Shown piece by piece: positions 34,189 through 43,730 of a stretch of DNA of 64,000 bases. The translations under genes and the position numbers were made by a program. The notes beneath the pieces were generated by a model. It had not been told where the DNA came from and made no database searches. It saw only the letters and a list, made by a program, of their open reading frames with translations. Source of the DNA: an uncultured bacterium. GTDB lineage: Bacteria > Cyanobacteriota > Vampirovibrionia > Gastranaerophilales > Gastranaerophilaceae. Position 1 is the stretch's first letter, and the number at the start of each line of letters is the position of its first letter. The stretch spans positions 114,039-178,038 of the forward strand of contig CADAKY010000002.1 in NCBI GenBank assembly GCA_902788575.1, given 5' to 3'.

Positions 34189-36597
34189 ATGGAAGTAACT
34201 TATGACAAATATTCCTTAATGATTGACGGAAAGCGTGTGTTTATAAAAAGCGGGGCTTTTCATTATTTCCGCACCCCCGGAGAGAAAATGGCACGGGACA
34301 GATTCCAAAAGATGAAGTCCGGCGGATATAATACCGTCGATTTATATTTTAACTGGAATTATCACAGCAAAAAGCAAGGAGAATATGATTTTTCCGGAAT
34401 TAAGGATGTTCGCAAGGTTCTTCAGGCAGCAAAGGATACGGGTCTTTTTGTTATAGCACGTCCGGGGCCTTTTATTAATGCGGAAGTTAATGCCGGCGGT
34501 CTTCCTTTTTGGCTTTTAAACGATAAAGATGTTATTCCGCGTAACAGAGTCGGAACGGAATACAGATATTCACCCAAATATATGGAATATATTAAAGAAT
34601 GGTACGACCAAATTATTCCGATTATAAAAGAATTTGATAATGTAATACTCTTTCAGATAGAAAACGAATACGCAACAGATACTATGGAAGAGGATTATAT
34701 GCGCCAATTGTACAAAATGGCGCGGGAAAGAGGCATTACCTGTCCGATATTTCATAATGATGCCTATTTTGCAGGTTTGTGGGCTGATTGTGTTGATATT
34801 TATGCGCTGGACTTGTATCCGTTTATAAATCCTAACCAAAACTGGAAACAGGATAATTTTTGTTTCGACACTTTGGATAATGTAGAAGATATTTTCCGCT
34901 CTTCAAAACAGGATTCTCCGCCGTTTATAGCTGAGATGCAATCAGGGTGGTTTGATAAATGGGACGGAATGGGGTATAAGTATCTCAGAGATACTTTAGG
35001 TGATGAACACATAAACATTATGACAAAGACTGCATTATCACAGGGGGTGACTCTTTTTAACCACTATATGGCAGTAGGAGGTACAAATTGGGACGACTTA
35101 GCCTGTGACGAAGTTTATACAAGCTATGAATTCTGCGCGCCGATTGATGAATTCGGTGTGATGCAAAGCAATTATTTTAAGGCAAAAGAAATAAATTATT
35201 TTTTTGATTCATTTGATTTAACCTGTACTGAGCCTAAAGAGTTTGACTTCTTTCAGGAAAACATTTACCTAAAATTAAGACATGATAATATCAATGATTG
35301 TGACTGGTTATTTATCAGAAACATGAATCCGAATGATACCGAAATAAATCTTCCGTTTGAAAAAAGTGTTACGCTAAAGCCTTATGATATGAAAATTTGC
35401 CCGCTTAATCTTAAATTATACGGATGTGAAATCGAATTTTCTGATGCGGAAATTTTTGCAAGGCTTAAAAACGAGACAACAGAAACAATTTTCTTTATTG
35501 CTGGCAAGAATGCAAATTTACATATAAAAGACCGCTGTACAATTTCCGGAAATCGAAAAGATTTTGACAATTATACATTTGAACAAAACGGAAAAACGAC
35601 AAGAATTGTATTTTTAACTAAAGAAACTTCGGATAAGACATGGTTTTTGAAGGACAAACTTATTTTTAATGCTGATTACGTTCTTCCAAACAGTGCAGTA
35701 GCTTTGGAAAAAAATACGGAAATTGCTTATTATGATATAAAATACGGTTTTTCAAAGAAAAATTATCTGGTGAATGAATTCAATAAGGACTACAAAAAAC
35801 CGAAGAGGATGAAGATTTCTAATGTTCAATTCTCCTCTCCTGAGATTGATGTTGATTATGATTATTCAGATTGGACTTCTTTAGATACAACCGGTTGTAC
35901 TTTGAATGATGAATTCGTTTGGTATAAATCAAAAATTCCCGATTATTTAACAGAAATTACTTTGAGTGCAAGACATCTCTTTGCTGTTTATATCAACGGA
36001 AAAGAAGTCTTAAACCGTAATAGTTACAAAATAGAAAAACTGCAGGAGGTTCCGGAAACAATTTCTATTCCTCTGGATAAAAAAAATCTTAACAAGCCTT
36101 TTAACGAATTGACGATTCTTGTTCAAAACCTTGGTTTTGACAAAGGATTTTCTGGTGATGCAAATAGTCCGCGAGGGCTTGTCCTTTTTGAAACAACACC
36201 GTCCATTCCGGTTGAATTCAGAGTTAAAGAAAAGCTTTCAATAGAACGCGGAGATAAACGAGAAAGTGATAATCCTTATTTAACAAGAATTACAGTCGAT
36301 TTTGACTTAGATTTGAAAGAAAATGTATTTTGTGCACACTATATTTCGTTTGAAGATTTTAGATGCAGAAGAGCTACAATATTCTTAAACGGAGTAAAAA
36401 TCGGGCGATATATTAAAAGAACCCACGTTCAGGATAAGTTTTATTTGATAAATGAATTCTTAAAACCACATAACACCTTAGAAATAGTGGTTTGGGAAAA
36501 AGATAGAAACGTAAAATCCTCATGGGGATTTAAATTTGATATGAAAAATGTTAAAATATTATTAGGTACATTTAAAAAGTATCAGTTATTTAAATAA
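34189..36597 (+). CDS. GH35 beta-galactosidase
   Basis: The 802-aa enzyme has the GH35 catalytic barrel at the N-terminus (G-A-F-H-Y-F-R, A-R-P-G-P-F-I-N-A-E). The acid/base Glu160 lies in Q-I-E-N-E-Y and the nucleophile Glu249 in I-A-E-M-Q-S-G-W-F. C-terminal beta-sandwich domains follow. No signal peptide is seen, so it probably cleaves imported galactosides in the cytoplasm. It stands alone with its own promoter and no transporter nearby. Confidence 0.93.
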   Translation: MEVTYDKYSLMIDGKRVFIKSGAFHYFRTPGEKMARDRFQKMKSGGYNTVDLYFNWNYHSKKQGEYDFSGIKDVRKVLQAAKDTGLFVIARPGPFINAEVNAGGLPFWLLNDKDVIPRNRVGTEYRYSPKYMEYIKEWYDQIIPIIKEFDNVILFQIENEYATDTMEEDYMRQLYKMARERGITCPIFHNDAYFAGLWADCVDIYALDLYPFINPNQNWKQDNFCFDTLDNVEDIFRSSKQDSPPFIAEMQSGWFDKWDGMGYKYLRDTLGDEHINIMTKTALSQGVTLFNHYMAVGGTNWDDLACDEVYTSYEFCAPIDEFGVMQSNYFKAKEINYFFDSFDLTCTEPKEFDFFQENIYLKLRHDNINDCDWLFIRNMNPNDTEINLPFEKSVTLKPYDMKICPLNLKLYGCEIEFSDAEIFARLKNETTETIFFIAGKNANLHIKDRCTISGNRKDFDNYTFEQNGKTTRIVFLTKETSDKTWFLKDKLIFNADYVLPNSAVALEKNTEIAYYDIKYGFSKKNYLVNEFNKDYKKPKRMKISNVQFSSPEIDVDYDYSDWTSLDTTGCTLNDEFVWYKSKIPDYLTEITLSARHLFAVYINGKEVLNRNSYKIEKLQEVPETISIPLDKKNLNKPFNELTILVQNLGFDKGFSGDANSPRGLVLFETTPSIPVEFRVKEKLSIERGDKRESDNPYLTRITVDFDLDLKENVFCAHYISFEDFRCRRATIFLNGVKIGRYIKRTHVQDKFYLINEFLKPHNTLEIVVWEKDRNVKSSWGFKFDMKNVKILLGTFKKYQLFK

Positions 36598-36606
36598 GGT
36601 GAGAAT

Positions 36607-36972
36607 ATGGTAGTAGTTCCTGAATTTTTAATCAAACGCATTTACCAAAAAGGAAGTCTGAAAAAACTTGACGAAGGCGCAAGTGTTGTTTTGAAAAATG
36701 TTTTAGGCCCCGGTTTTATAAGCGGTTTCAATTATGTAAAGATTAATGACACAGTTTATGAATCAAAAGATGTAAAATTCATCACAAACGGACAGGAAAT
36801 TTCAGGGACAGAGGTTTCGGAAGCTAATCCTATAGCCTTTCGTCTCGGTCAATCCGGAACACTTGTTATGAGCGGAAAATCAAGCGTTGTAGATGGTGCA
36901 AACAAAATTTTCATCGAAGCAATGAACCCAGAAGCCGGTAAAGTTTGTCTTTCAGTTGAAGATATTGTTTGA
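36607..36972 (+). CDS. small conserved-looking protein of unknown function
   Basis: The 121-aa protein starts M-V-V-V-P-E-F-L-I-K-R-I-Y-Q-K-G-S-L. It is beta-rich with many glycines and no signal peptide or membrane segment. AAGGTGAG precedes the ATG. It lies 9 bp after the beta-galactosidase in the same direction, so it may be co-transcribed. Its stop codon abuts that of the convergent map gene. No family was recognised with certainty. Confidence 0.6.
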   Translation: MVVVPEFLIKRIYQKGSLKKLDEGASVVLKNVLGPGFISGFNYVKINDTVYESKDVKFITNGQEISGTEVSEANPIAFRLGQSGTLVMSGKSSVVDGANKIFIEAMNPEAGKVCLSVEDIV

Positions 36973-37725
36973 TTATTCCATTAACGTAGTCATCAAAACC
37001 GGTTCATCCTCTGTTGCAAGAACTGTGTGTTCAAAGTGCGCAGAAGGTTTTCTGTCTTTTGTAATAACACCCCAGTCATCATCTTCTACAAAAACATCAT
37101 CACCGCCTAGGTTTAACATCGGTTCAATTGCAATAACGTAACCGGATTTTATCGGAGTGTGGTCGCCAACACGATAATTGAATAAAAACGGGTCTTCATG
37201 CATTTGGTGTCCGACTCCGTGTCCGCCATATTGACGAACAATGCCCAGTTTGTATGAGTTTGCGACATCTTCGATTGCACCGGAGATGTCTTCAAGCACA
37301 TTTCCGGCTCTCATTTTTGAAATGCCTGCAAACAAAGCTTCTTCTGTAGCTTTCATTAAAAGCTGTTTTTCTTCCGAAATTTTTCCGACAGCGTATGACC
37401 ATGCACTGTCGCCGACCATTCCGCCATATGTAGCTCCGACATCAATTGCGATTATGTCGCCTTCTTTTAAAATTTCGTTTTTGTTTGGAATCCCGTGAAC
37501 GACTTTTTCATTAATTGAAGTACATATACTTGCGGGAAAGCCGTTGTATCCCAAGAATGTCGGAATTGCTTTGTTTTCTTTTATAACATGCATTGCGATG
37601 TTGTCAAGTTCGAGCGTAGAAATTCCGGGTTCAACGACTTCTCTCATTTTTTTATGCACCAGTGCTACTATATGACCGGCATGTCTCATTCTTTTTATTT
37701 CATCACGTGATTTTCTGTTAATCAT
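36973..37725 (-). CDS. map: type I methionine aminopeptidase
   Basis: Removes N-terminal methionine from new proteins. The 250-aa pita-bread enzyme shows the metal ligands in I-D-V-G-A-T-Y-G-G-M-V-G-D-S, G-H-G-V-G-H-Q-M-H-E and I-A-I-E-P-M. AGAGGTT precedes the ATG. Just upstream lies the tRNA-Glu terminator. Confidence 0.96.
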   Translation of the reverse strand: MINRKSRDEIKRMRHAGHIVALVHKKMREVVEPGISTLELDNIAMHVIKENKAIPTFLGYNGFPASICTSINEKVVHGIPNKNEILKEGDIIAIDVGATYGGMVGDSAWSYAVGKISEEKQLLMKATEEALFAGISKMRAGNVLEDISGAIEDVANSYKLGIVRQYGGHGVGHQMHEDPFLFNYRVGDHTPIKSGYVIAIEPMLNLGGDDVFVEDDDWGVITKDRKPSAHFEHTVLATEDEPVLMTTLME

Positions 37726-37742
37726 AACTAAACCTCTAAACT

Positions 37743-37765
37743 AAAAAAGGAGCAATACGCTCCTT
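37743..37765 (-). terminator. intrinsic terminator of tRNA-Glu
   Basis: On the minus strand GGAGC-GTATT-GCTCC is followed by six T, starting a few bases after the tRNA 3' end. Confidence 0.85.
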
Positions 37766-37771
37766 AAAAAA

Positions 37772-37847
37772 TGGTACCCCCAAGCGAATTCGAATCGCTG
37801 TCTACACCGTGAAAGGGTGTTGTCCTAGGCCTCTAGACGATGGGGGC
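37772..37847 (-). tRNA. tRNA-Glu (anticodon TTC)
   Basis: A full 76-nt cloverleaf on the minus strand with acceptor GCCCCCA/TGGGGGT and anticodon loop CTTTCAC (anticodon TTC). The T-loop GATTCGAATTC is present and the 3' CCA is encoded. A single-copy unit with its own terminator. Confidence 0.96.
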
Positions 37848-37974
37848 TAGTCACAAGTATTATAGTATCAAATCAAGTTTTAATGTCAAGACTTTGTTTT
37901 TGTTTTAAATACTATCAAGTTCAACTTTCTGATTTAATTATTATTCAAAATAATGTGCATTCCTAAAAAAAATA

Positions 37975-37983
37975 TGATATAAT
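37975..37983 (+). promoter_or_regulatory. extended -10 promoter of the glycosylphosphotransferase
   Basis: TGATATAAT, with TATAAT at 37978-37983. It overlaps an in-frame ATG at 37982, so that ATG cannot be the start; the transcript would begin near 37990. Confidence 0.65.
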
Positions 37984-38017
37984 GAATAAGGCAAAATTAG
38001 GTCATAGGAGCTTTTGT

Positions 38018-39358
38018 ATGTGCAATTGTATAAAAAAAATTTTCCCTTTTGTTGATGCATTAATAATCGCGTTTGTAACATTGTTTACGTTTGCAAATTT
38101 TACCGCAGGCGTAAAACAATTGGTATTGATTGCTTTTTTTGTATTATTAACTTCAATGTCTTTTTTATTTATCAAAAAGTTTTATGATGAAGAGGTTAAG
38201 TTTATAAAAAAAATCTGGATATTATTTGAATGTTTTGCGATATCTTTTGCAATAATTTCGCTAATTTCGGTTTGTGTCGGTACAGCACCGATTATTTATT
38301 TGCTTTTTACGCTGGTCTATATTGCGTCTTATGCCGGTATTCTTGTTGCTCGCGGAATAGGTTTTATATTTTCAAAGATTTTTGCAAGTCCTAAAAACGT
38401 TCTAATTGTCGGAGCCGGACAGGATGGCAAGCTTATTGCGGAAGAAATTCAGCAAAGACCGCATTTAGGGTTAAATGTTGTGGGTTTTTTGGATGATAAT
38501 ATGAACAATCTGGAAGATGAAGATTCAACAATTCCTATTCTAGGTTTAACTTGTGACAGTGAAGCTGTTATCAAGGATAATAATGTAAAAGTAGTGATAA
38601 TTGCCGTAAAATCCAGAATGGATTCTAATATATTAACCGATTTGGTAAGAGGTATACCGCTTGGCGTAAAAGTGTGGAGAATGTACAGATTCTATGAAAA
38701 AATTACCCATAAATATCTTGTTTCAAAAATGTCAGTAAACTGGTTGTTTTACGATTGTGTAAGAAAAAGAGCATTATTATATGCGTATTTAAAACGTATT
38801 TGTGATATTTTTGCGTCACTTGCAATTTTGATATTAACTCTTCCTCTGAGTATAATTGCGATTATCGGTATTGAGTTGTCTGATTTGGGACCGGTTTTCT
38901 TTACGCAGATGAGAATAGGAAAATTAGGAAAACCTTTCAAAATGATTAAGTACAGAATAATGTATCAGGAAGAAGTTGTTGATTTTGATGATGATGTTGC
39001 AGAACTCAATGTTGATGATAAAAGAATTATGCCATTCTGCAGATTTTTAAGGAAATTCCATATAGACGAAATTCCTCAAATGATTAATGTACTAAAAGGT
39101 GACATGAGTATTGTCGGTCCGCGTCCTGTAAGAGAAGAAGTTTATGATGAAAACAGAGAAAAACTTCCTTTCTGGGAATGCAGAAACTGGGTACGTCCCG
39201 GATGGTGCGGATGGCAGCAGGTTATTAATAATGAACCATCTTCTGAGGAACGCCTCGGGTTAGATTTATATTATATCAAGCATAGACGTTTCTGGTGGGA
39301 AGTGGTTATTTTTGTAAGATTTATTGCAAAAATTCTTATCGGTAAAGGTCGCGGGTAA
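38018..39358 (+). CDS. polyprenyl glycosylphosphotransferase (exopolysaccharide/undecaprenyl-phosphate sugar transferase)
   Basis: Starts a lipid-linked sugar chain by moving a sugar phosphate to undecaprenyl phosphate. The 446-aa protein has four N-terminal membrane segments and a nucleotide-binding-like middle domain (V-L-I-V-G-A-G-Q-D-G). A fifth membrane segment and the C-terminal sugar transferase domain follow (K-R-I-C-D-I, G-D-M-S-I-V-G-P-R-P-V-R-E-E). ATG 38018 follows ATAGGAG. No other polysaccharide genes lie next to it. Confidence 0.9.
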   Translation: MCNCIKKIFPFVDALIIAFVTLFTFANFTAGVKQLVLIAFFVLLTSMSFLFIKKFYDEEVKFIKKIWILFECFAISFAIISLISVCVGTAPIIYLLFTLVYIASYAGILVARGIGFIFSKIFASPKNVLIVGAGQDGKLIAEEIQQRPHLGLNVVGFLDDNMNNLEDEDSTIPILGLTCDSEAVIKDNNVKVVIIAVKSRMDSNILTDLVRGIPLGVKVWRMYRFYEKITHKYLVSKMSVNWLFYDCVRKRALLYAYLKRICDIFASLAILILTLPLSIIAIIGIELSDLGPVFFTQMRIGKLGKPFKMIKYRIMYQEEVVDFDDDVAELNVDDKRIMPFCRFLRKFHIDEIPQMINVLKGDMSIVGPRPVREEVYDENREKLPFWECRNWVRPGWCGWQQVINNEPSSEERLGLDLYYIKHRRFWWEVVIFVRFIAKILIGKGRG

Positions 39359-39435
39359 GGGAAAGTTAATGGGTAGAATTAGCGTGTAACTTTTCCCGAA
39401 AATATGTATAAAATACAATTTTGGAAAATATATTA

Positions 39436-39466
39436 AAAACCGGTTAAACAATTTAACCGGTTTTTT
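39436..39466 (+). terminator. intrinsic terminator
   Basis: A 13-bp stem, AAAACCGGTTAAA with its complement, a 3-nt loop, then further T. It ends the glycosylphosphotransferase transcript and could work in both directions. Confidence 0.85.
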
Positions 39467-39613
39467 ATTAATGCTTATTGCATTATTGACAAAAATGCTC
39501 TCTATATCTAAAAGAAAGGCAAATGTAACAATTTTTGTAACAAGTTATTTTTTGGAAAATATATTGATGACTTTTTTTAGAAAGATTGTATCATAGGAAT
39601 TAAGGAGGTCATT

Positions 39614-39817
39614 ATGTTTAATGAACCGGAACAAAAAATTCTTGATAAGATACTGGAAGGAAAAAACAATTCTCAAATTTCTGAAGAATTGGGAATTACA
39701 GGAGAAGAACTGGCAGTTTATTTGAAAAATTTGTATTTAAAAATGAATGTTAAGAATAGGCTGCAGGTTATAATTTATTGTTATAAAAATAATTTGATAT
39801 CACATCTTCCTTATTAA
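39614..39817 (+). CDS. stand-alone LuxR/GerE-type HTH protein
   Basis: A 67-aa protein consisting only of the DNA-binding domain: K-I-L-D-K-I-L-E-G-K-N-N-S-Q-I-S-E-E-L-G-I then Y-L-K-N-L-Y-L-K-M-N-V-K-N-R. AAGGAGG precedes the ATG. With no receiver or ligand domain it may act with a partner or as a constitutive regulator. Confidence 0.8.
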   Translation: MFNEPEQKILDKILEGKNNSQISEELGITGEELAVYLKNLYLKMNVKNRLQVIIYCYKNNLISHLPY

Positions 39818-39933
39818 TAAGACTCTGCCTGTTCGGGTAATGTAATCTTGAATAAAAATTACATAATGAATATAAAAGGAAAGGAGGTTGGAAGTATATT
39901 CATTATTAATGTTACCATTTAAGGAGGTGTATT

Positions 39934-40164
39934 ATGCACATATTGAGAACTATAGCATTTGCACTGGTCGTAACAGGGGCAATTGTCTGGGGTATTGTAG
40001 GGTTCTTTAACTACAATATTGTCGCAGCATTGTTTGGAGATGCAACTCTTATGTCACGAATTGTATATTCTCTTGTCGGTATTGGCGGTATTATAATGCT
40101 TACCACACTTGGAGAACAAGAAGAATGCTATTGCGACTGCTCAGAAACAACAACTAAATACTAA
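39934..40164 (+). CDS. DUF378-type small membrane protein
   Basis: A 76-aa protein with two membrane helices (about 5-25 and 43-60) and the W-G-I-V-G-F-F-N-Y-N-I-V pattern of DUF378, with a short Cys-containing tail. A very strong AAGGAGGT lies 7 nt before the ATG; another AAAGGAGG occurs about 40 nt upstream without a usable start codon. Function unknown. Confidence 0.8.
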   Translation: MHILRTIAFALVVTGAIVWGIVGFFNYNIVAALFGDATLMSRIVYSLVGIGGIIMLTTLGEQEECYCDCSETTTKY

Positions 40165-40170
40165 ACTTAA

Positions 40171-40197
40171 TAAAAGGCAGTTTTTACTGCCTTTTAT
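40171..40197. terminator. bidirectional terminator between convergent genes
   Basis: AAAAGGCAG, a 6-nt loop and CTGCCTTTT, with A and T runs on both sides. It serves the DUF378 gene and the convergent O-methyltransferase. Confidence 0.85.
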
Positions 40198-40767
40198 TTA
40201 TGCATTTCTGTATGCCGTTAATATTCCTCCGGGAACTTCTACTATTTCATATTGAAATTCTTCGTCTGCATCCACGGCATCAATAAATGTTTGGACTTTT
40301 TGCGCGTGGGATATGATATTATCAGCAACTATCATTGCTTTTCTTGTTAAATGTGGTTTTATAAGATTAAAATAGTCTACATATTCACGCTTGCTTGCAT
40401 CTATGAATACAAAATCAAAAAACTCGTTTTCTGGAAAAGATTTAATTACATCACACGCAGAACCTTGAATCGGTGTTATGATGTCATAAACTTCGCACTT
40501 CTTAAAATTTTCTATGGCAATACTTTGTCTTTTTTCATAAAATTCTATTGTTGTAAGTTTCCCGCCGGTTTCTTTGAGTGCTTTCGACAGCCATATTCCG
40601 GAGTATCCGTTAGAAGTGCCTATTTCCAGCGCGTTTTGTGCATTCATCATTTTTATAAACATGTTCAAAAGAACACCGGTTTTTCGCGGTATATTCCAAA
40701 ATTCTTTTTGAGTTTTTTCAAGTTCTGCAAATACTTCTGATGTTGCAGAATCCATTTTTATATCCAT
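40198..40767 (-). CDS. class I SAM-dependent O-methyltransferase
   Basis: A 189-aa catechol-O-methyltransferase-like enzyme with the SAM motif L-E-I-G-T-S-N-G-Y-S and the V-F-I-D-A-S-K-R-E-Y motif. It starts 3 bp after the stop of the upstream beta-propeller gene, so the two share a message. Substrate unknown. Confidence 0.88.
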   Translation of the reverse strand: MDIKMDSATSEVFAELEKTQKEFWNIPRKTGVLLNMFIKMMNAQNALEIGTSNGYSGIWLSKALKETGGKLTTIEFYEKRQSIAIENFKKCEVYDIITPIQGSACDVIKSFPENEFFDFVFIDASKREYVDYFNLIKPHLTRKAMIVADNIISHAQKVQTFIDAVDADEEFQYEIVEVPGGILTAYRNA

Positions 40768-40770
40768 TGT

Positions 40771-42210
40771 TTAGTCCATTAATCTGACACTGTCTGCTAT
40801 TATTACGTCTTTTATAGGAATATTAACTGTATATGTTTTGAGTAATTTGTTTTTATTTAAATCAAGTATTGTATATTGATTATTTTTTATATCCGTAACT
40901 ACATATAAATTTTCTTCGGAAATCTTATGAAAACCTGAAGAAAATCCTCCTGTTGTGAGTGAAATTGTACCGTTAACATTTAAATCCGCAGTGTTTACCA
41001 TTTGTATTTCATTGTCTTGAGAACCCAATATATAAAGTGTTCCGTTTTTTACGATTGTTGCAAGCGGTTTACTTACTGTGGTGAATTCCTGCAGCAAGCC
41101 CAGAGTATTATAATCTATAACTGCCAGACGGCTTTTTGTTCTGCTGGTTAGGAATAGTTTATTATCAGCAAATGCAATTGAAGATACGTTAGGAAATTTC
41201 CCTATATCTTTTAGTCGATATTCATTATCAAGTTCTATAGACCATACTTCATTTTTTAATTTATCAACATAAATAAGTTTATTGTCACTTAATATCAAAT
41301 GTTCACAATATCCGTTTACTTTGATTTTTTGAGTTAGTGCCATTAATTTTAAATCTATTACAAATATTGTAGAAGCTTTTGGTGAAGTTATATAAGCCTT
41401 GTTATTTTCTTCATCAAGTAAAATTTGCTCCGGATTGGATGGAACTTCTATTTGTTTTATAAATCTTGAATCCGCAACAGAAACAACATCTATAAACGGA
41501 CGTTCATAAGTTGTAACCAGCAGGAACTTGCCGTTATGAACAGCTTTTGCATCAATCGGAATTGATTGTTGTGCAAGTGAGTAGTTAGGAGATGCTTTTG
41601 CAGGCTCAAGAACCTGAATATTTTTTGAATAATTTGTAGTTATATATACTGTTTTATTCTTCAATTGAGGTATAATGCCCTGTGAGATGACAGGTTCGTT
41701 TTTTGATAAGAAATCTTCAAAAGAATCTTCATTGCTTACTTTTATCAAGTCTTCATTTTTAGTGTCAATTTTAAGGTTTCCTATAATTCCTTTAATATTT
41801 TCCGGAATAATTAAACCGCTTGGAACAAGCATGTCCTGAGGCAGCAGACCTGTTGTGACCTGAATCGGAGGATTTGTCTGATGCAGAACGGTTCTGTGTC
41901 CCTGTCCGTCAGAGAGGACTTTCAAAAGTACAAAATCATTATTAAAGATAATTATGTCAGGTCTTTGTTCAATTGTTTTATTTGCCGGATAGGTTTCTTT
42001 GATTTCTAATTTTTTGATATCCGAAAATAATGACGGATACAAAGGCAGATAAACTGTGTTATCCGGTAATGTAATTACACCGTCAAAACGAAAATCTGTT
42101 TTAGGGGCAGCATTTCTTATGTAATTTTGTACATCTTCCGGTATTTTTGCCGCATTTGCCGGTATGGTCATTATGGCAAGAATTCCGATAAGCAGTAATA
42201 TTTTCCGCAT
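40771..42210 (-). CDS. exported beta-propeller (YVTN-like) protein
   Basis: The 479-aa protein has a signal peptide (K-I-L-L-L-I-G-I-L-A-I-M-T-I-P-A-N-A). The C-terminal two thirds consist of repeats of about 40 residues resembling YVTN/lactonase-type blades (for example L-L-D-E-E-N-N-K-A-Y-I-T-S and L-A-V-I-D-Y-N-T-L). It probably lies in the periplasm or at the surface. Ligand and partner unknown. Confidence 0.65.
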   Translation of the reverse strand: MRKILLLIGILAIMTIPANAAKIPEDVQNYIRNAAPKTDFRFDGVITLPDNTVYLPLYPSLFSDIKKLEIKETYPANKTIEQRPDIIIFNNDFVLLKVLSDGQGHRTVLHQTNPPIQVTTGLLPQDMLVPSGLIIPENIKGIIGNLKIDTKNEDLIKVSNEDSFEDFLSKNEPVISQGIIPQLKNKTVYITTNYSKNIQVLEPAKASPNYSLAQQSIPIDAKAVHNGKFLLVTTYERPFIDVVSVADSRFIKQIEVPSNPEQILLDEENNKAYITSPKASTIFVIDLKLMALTQKIKVNGYCEHLILSDNKLIYVDKLKNEVWSIELDNEYRLKDIGKFPNVSSIAFADNKLFLTSRTKSRLAVIDYNTLGLLQEFTTVSKPLATIVKNGTLYILGSQDNEIQMVNTADLNVNGTISLTTGGFSSGFHKISEENLYVVTDIKNNQYTILDLNKNKLLKTYTVNIPIKDVIIADSVRLMD

Positions 42211-42410
42211 TTTATCTCCTGACTAATCTTAATAATAAAATTTTATCACAATATTGAGAAGAATAAAACAAAATAAAAATCGAATGCAGATTGTAAATTT
42301 TTGTAACGATTTTTAGTTTTGGTGTTACTAAAATTCAAAAATGTGGCATATAAACATGTGCGAAATTTGTCCTTGAAATGTGTAAGTCAGGATTGAAAGG
42401 AGAATTAAAA

Positions 42411-42500
42411 ATGGAAATTATGAATTTAGTTTTATTCGGATGTGTATTTTATTTAGCATTCATAGGTATTCCGACTCTTTGTGAAAAACACGGTAAATAA
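42411..42500 (+). CDS. 29-residue membrane microprotein
   Basis: GAAAGGAG lies 8 nt before an ATG that opens a 29-codon frame. The product has one hydrophobic segment (L-V-L-F-G-C-V-F-Y-L-A-F-I-G-I) and a short hydrophilic tail. The ribosome site is strong and the stop lies just before folP. It looks like a real small membrane protein; function unknown. Confidence 0.6.
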   Translation: MEIMNLVLFGCVFYLAFIGIPTLCEKHGK

Positions 42501-42510
42501 TCATTGATTA

Positions 42511-42519
42511 TGGTACTAT
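42511..42519 (+). promoter_or_regulatory. extended -10 before folP, leaderless geometry
   Basis: TGGTACTAT is an extended -10 (TG-N-TACTAT) ending exactly 6 bp before the folP ATG. There is no Shine-Dalgarno between it and the start. Confidence 0.45.
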
Positions 42520-42525
42520 AGTGCT

Positions 42526-43650
42526 ATGGATAAATTTATCTTAAAGCACGTGGTACCGGAATCAGTATTTGAAGAGCTTCATCATATTGGCTTTGATGAA
42601 GGATATCGTTTTGTTGCAAAAGATAAATTTGAATACAAAAATATTAAAGTTTTTAATTTGACGGTTGCTCAGGCGAATATTCTTAAGCAAACGGCTCTTT
42701 CTGTCGGTGCTGATTGTGCAACAAACAGAGATGTTGTTACAGGAAAAGCTGGCTTGTCAGATGTTATATTGTGCGGAAGTTTTTCGCAGTTAAAAAAGAT
42801 TGCTGAAAAATTAAAATTTCAGCCTTTTAGATTGGGTGTGCTGGGTGAACAAATCATTGATTTTGTAAAAGAAAGGAATGTTGATACAAAACTTGCAGGT
42901 ATTTTAAATGTTACGCCGGATTCTTTTTCGGATGGAGGATTGTATTATGAATCAAAAGACGCGGTAAATCATCTTATGGAATTAATTGAAGACGGTGCGG
43001 ATATAATTGATATAGGTGCAGAAAGTACACGTCCCAATTCCGAATCTGTGTCATCGCAGGAACAGATAACAAGGTTAAAGCCGGTTTTGAATTTTATACA
43101 AAAAGAAAATCTTAAAATACCAATAAGTGTTGATACAAAGAGTTCTGAAGTGGCGGATTTTGTTTTAAATAACGGAGTTTCTCTAATTAATGATGTGTCA
43201 GGCTTTGACTATGATTCAAATATGCCAAAAATAGTTTCCGGTTATAAAGCCGGAGTGATTATTCAGCATTCAAGAGGTAATTCTCAAACAATGCAGGATG
43301 ACCAAAACTATAATAATCTTATTGACGATATTTTTCTTTCTTTGAAGTCTAAAAAAGATTTGGCTGAAGAAAACGGAGTTAAAAATATTATTATCGACCC
43401 CGGAATAGGGTTTGGGAAAACAAAAGAACAAAATTTTGAAATATTAAACCGTATAGAAGAATTCTATGCATTAAATTGTCCCGTAATGGTTGGGGTATCA
43501 AGAAAAAGTTTATTGGGGGTAAGAGAAGACAATAACGAGTTGAAAGATGCATTATCGCTAGCAATATCGTATCCGCTTATCAAGAAAAAAATAGACTATT
43601 TAAGAGTGCATAATGTAAAATTACATAAACATATTGTCCGTCTGGGTTAA
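42526..43650 (+). CDS. folP: dihydropteroate synthase
   Basis: Joins pterin and p-aminobenzoate in folate synthesis. The C-terminal 250 residues hold the enzyme: G-I-L-N-V-T-P-D-S-F-S-D-G-G, D-I-G-A-E-S-T-R-P, I-N-D-V-S-G and G-V-S-R-K-S. The N-terminal 120 residues are an extension not present in E. coli FolP. No ribosome site is seen upstream of the ATG. Other folate genes are not nearby. Confidence 0.93.
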   Translation: MDKFILKHVVPESVFEELHHIGFDEGYRFVAKDKFEYKNIKVFNLTVAQANILKQTALSVGADCATNRDVVTGKAGLSDVILCGSFSQLKKIAEKLKFQPFRLGVLGEQIIDFVKERNVDTKLAGILNVTPDSFSDGGLYYESKDAVNHLMELIEDGADIIDIGAESTRPNSESVSSQEQITRLKPVLNFIQKENLKIPISVDTKSSEVADFVLNNGVSLINDVSGFDYDSNMPKIVSGYKAGVIIQHSRGNSQTMQDDQNYNNLIDDIFLSLKSKKDLAEENGVKNIIIDPGIGFGKTKEQNFEILNRIEEFYALNCPVMVGVSRKSLLGVREDNNELKDALSLAISYPLIKKKIDYLRVHNVKLHKHIVRLG

Positions 43651-43730
43651 TTTTATATATCCGGTCAGGCAATGTTAATTCTGTATAAAATGGCATAATA
43701 TAATACTGTCAGAAAATTCAACGGAGCAGT

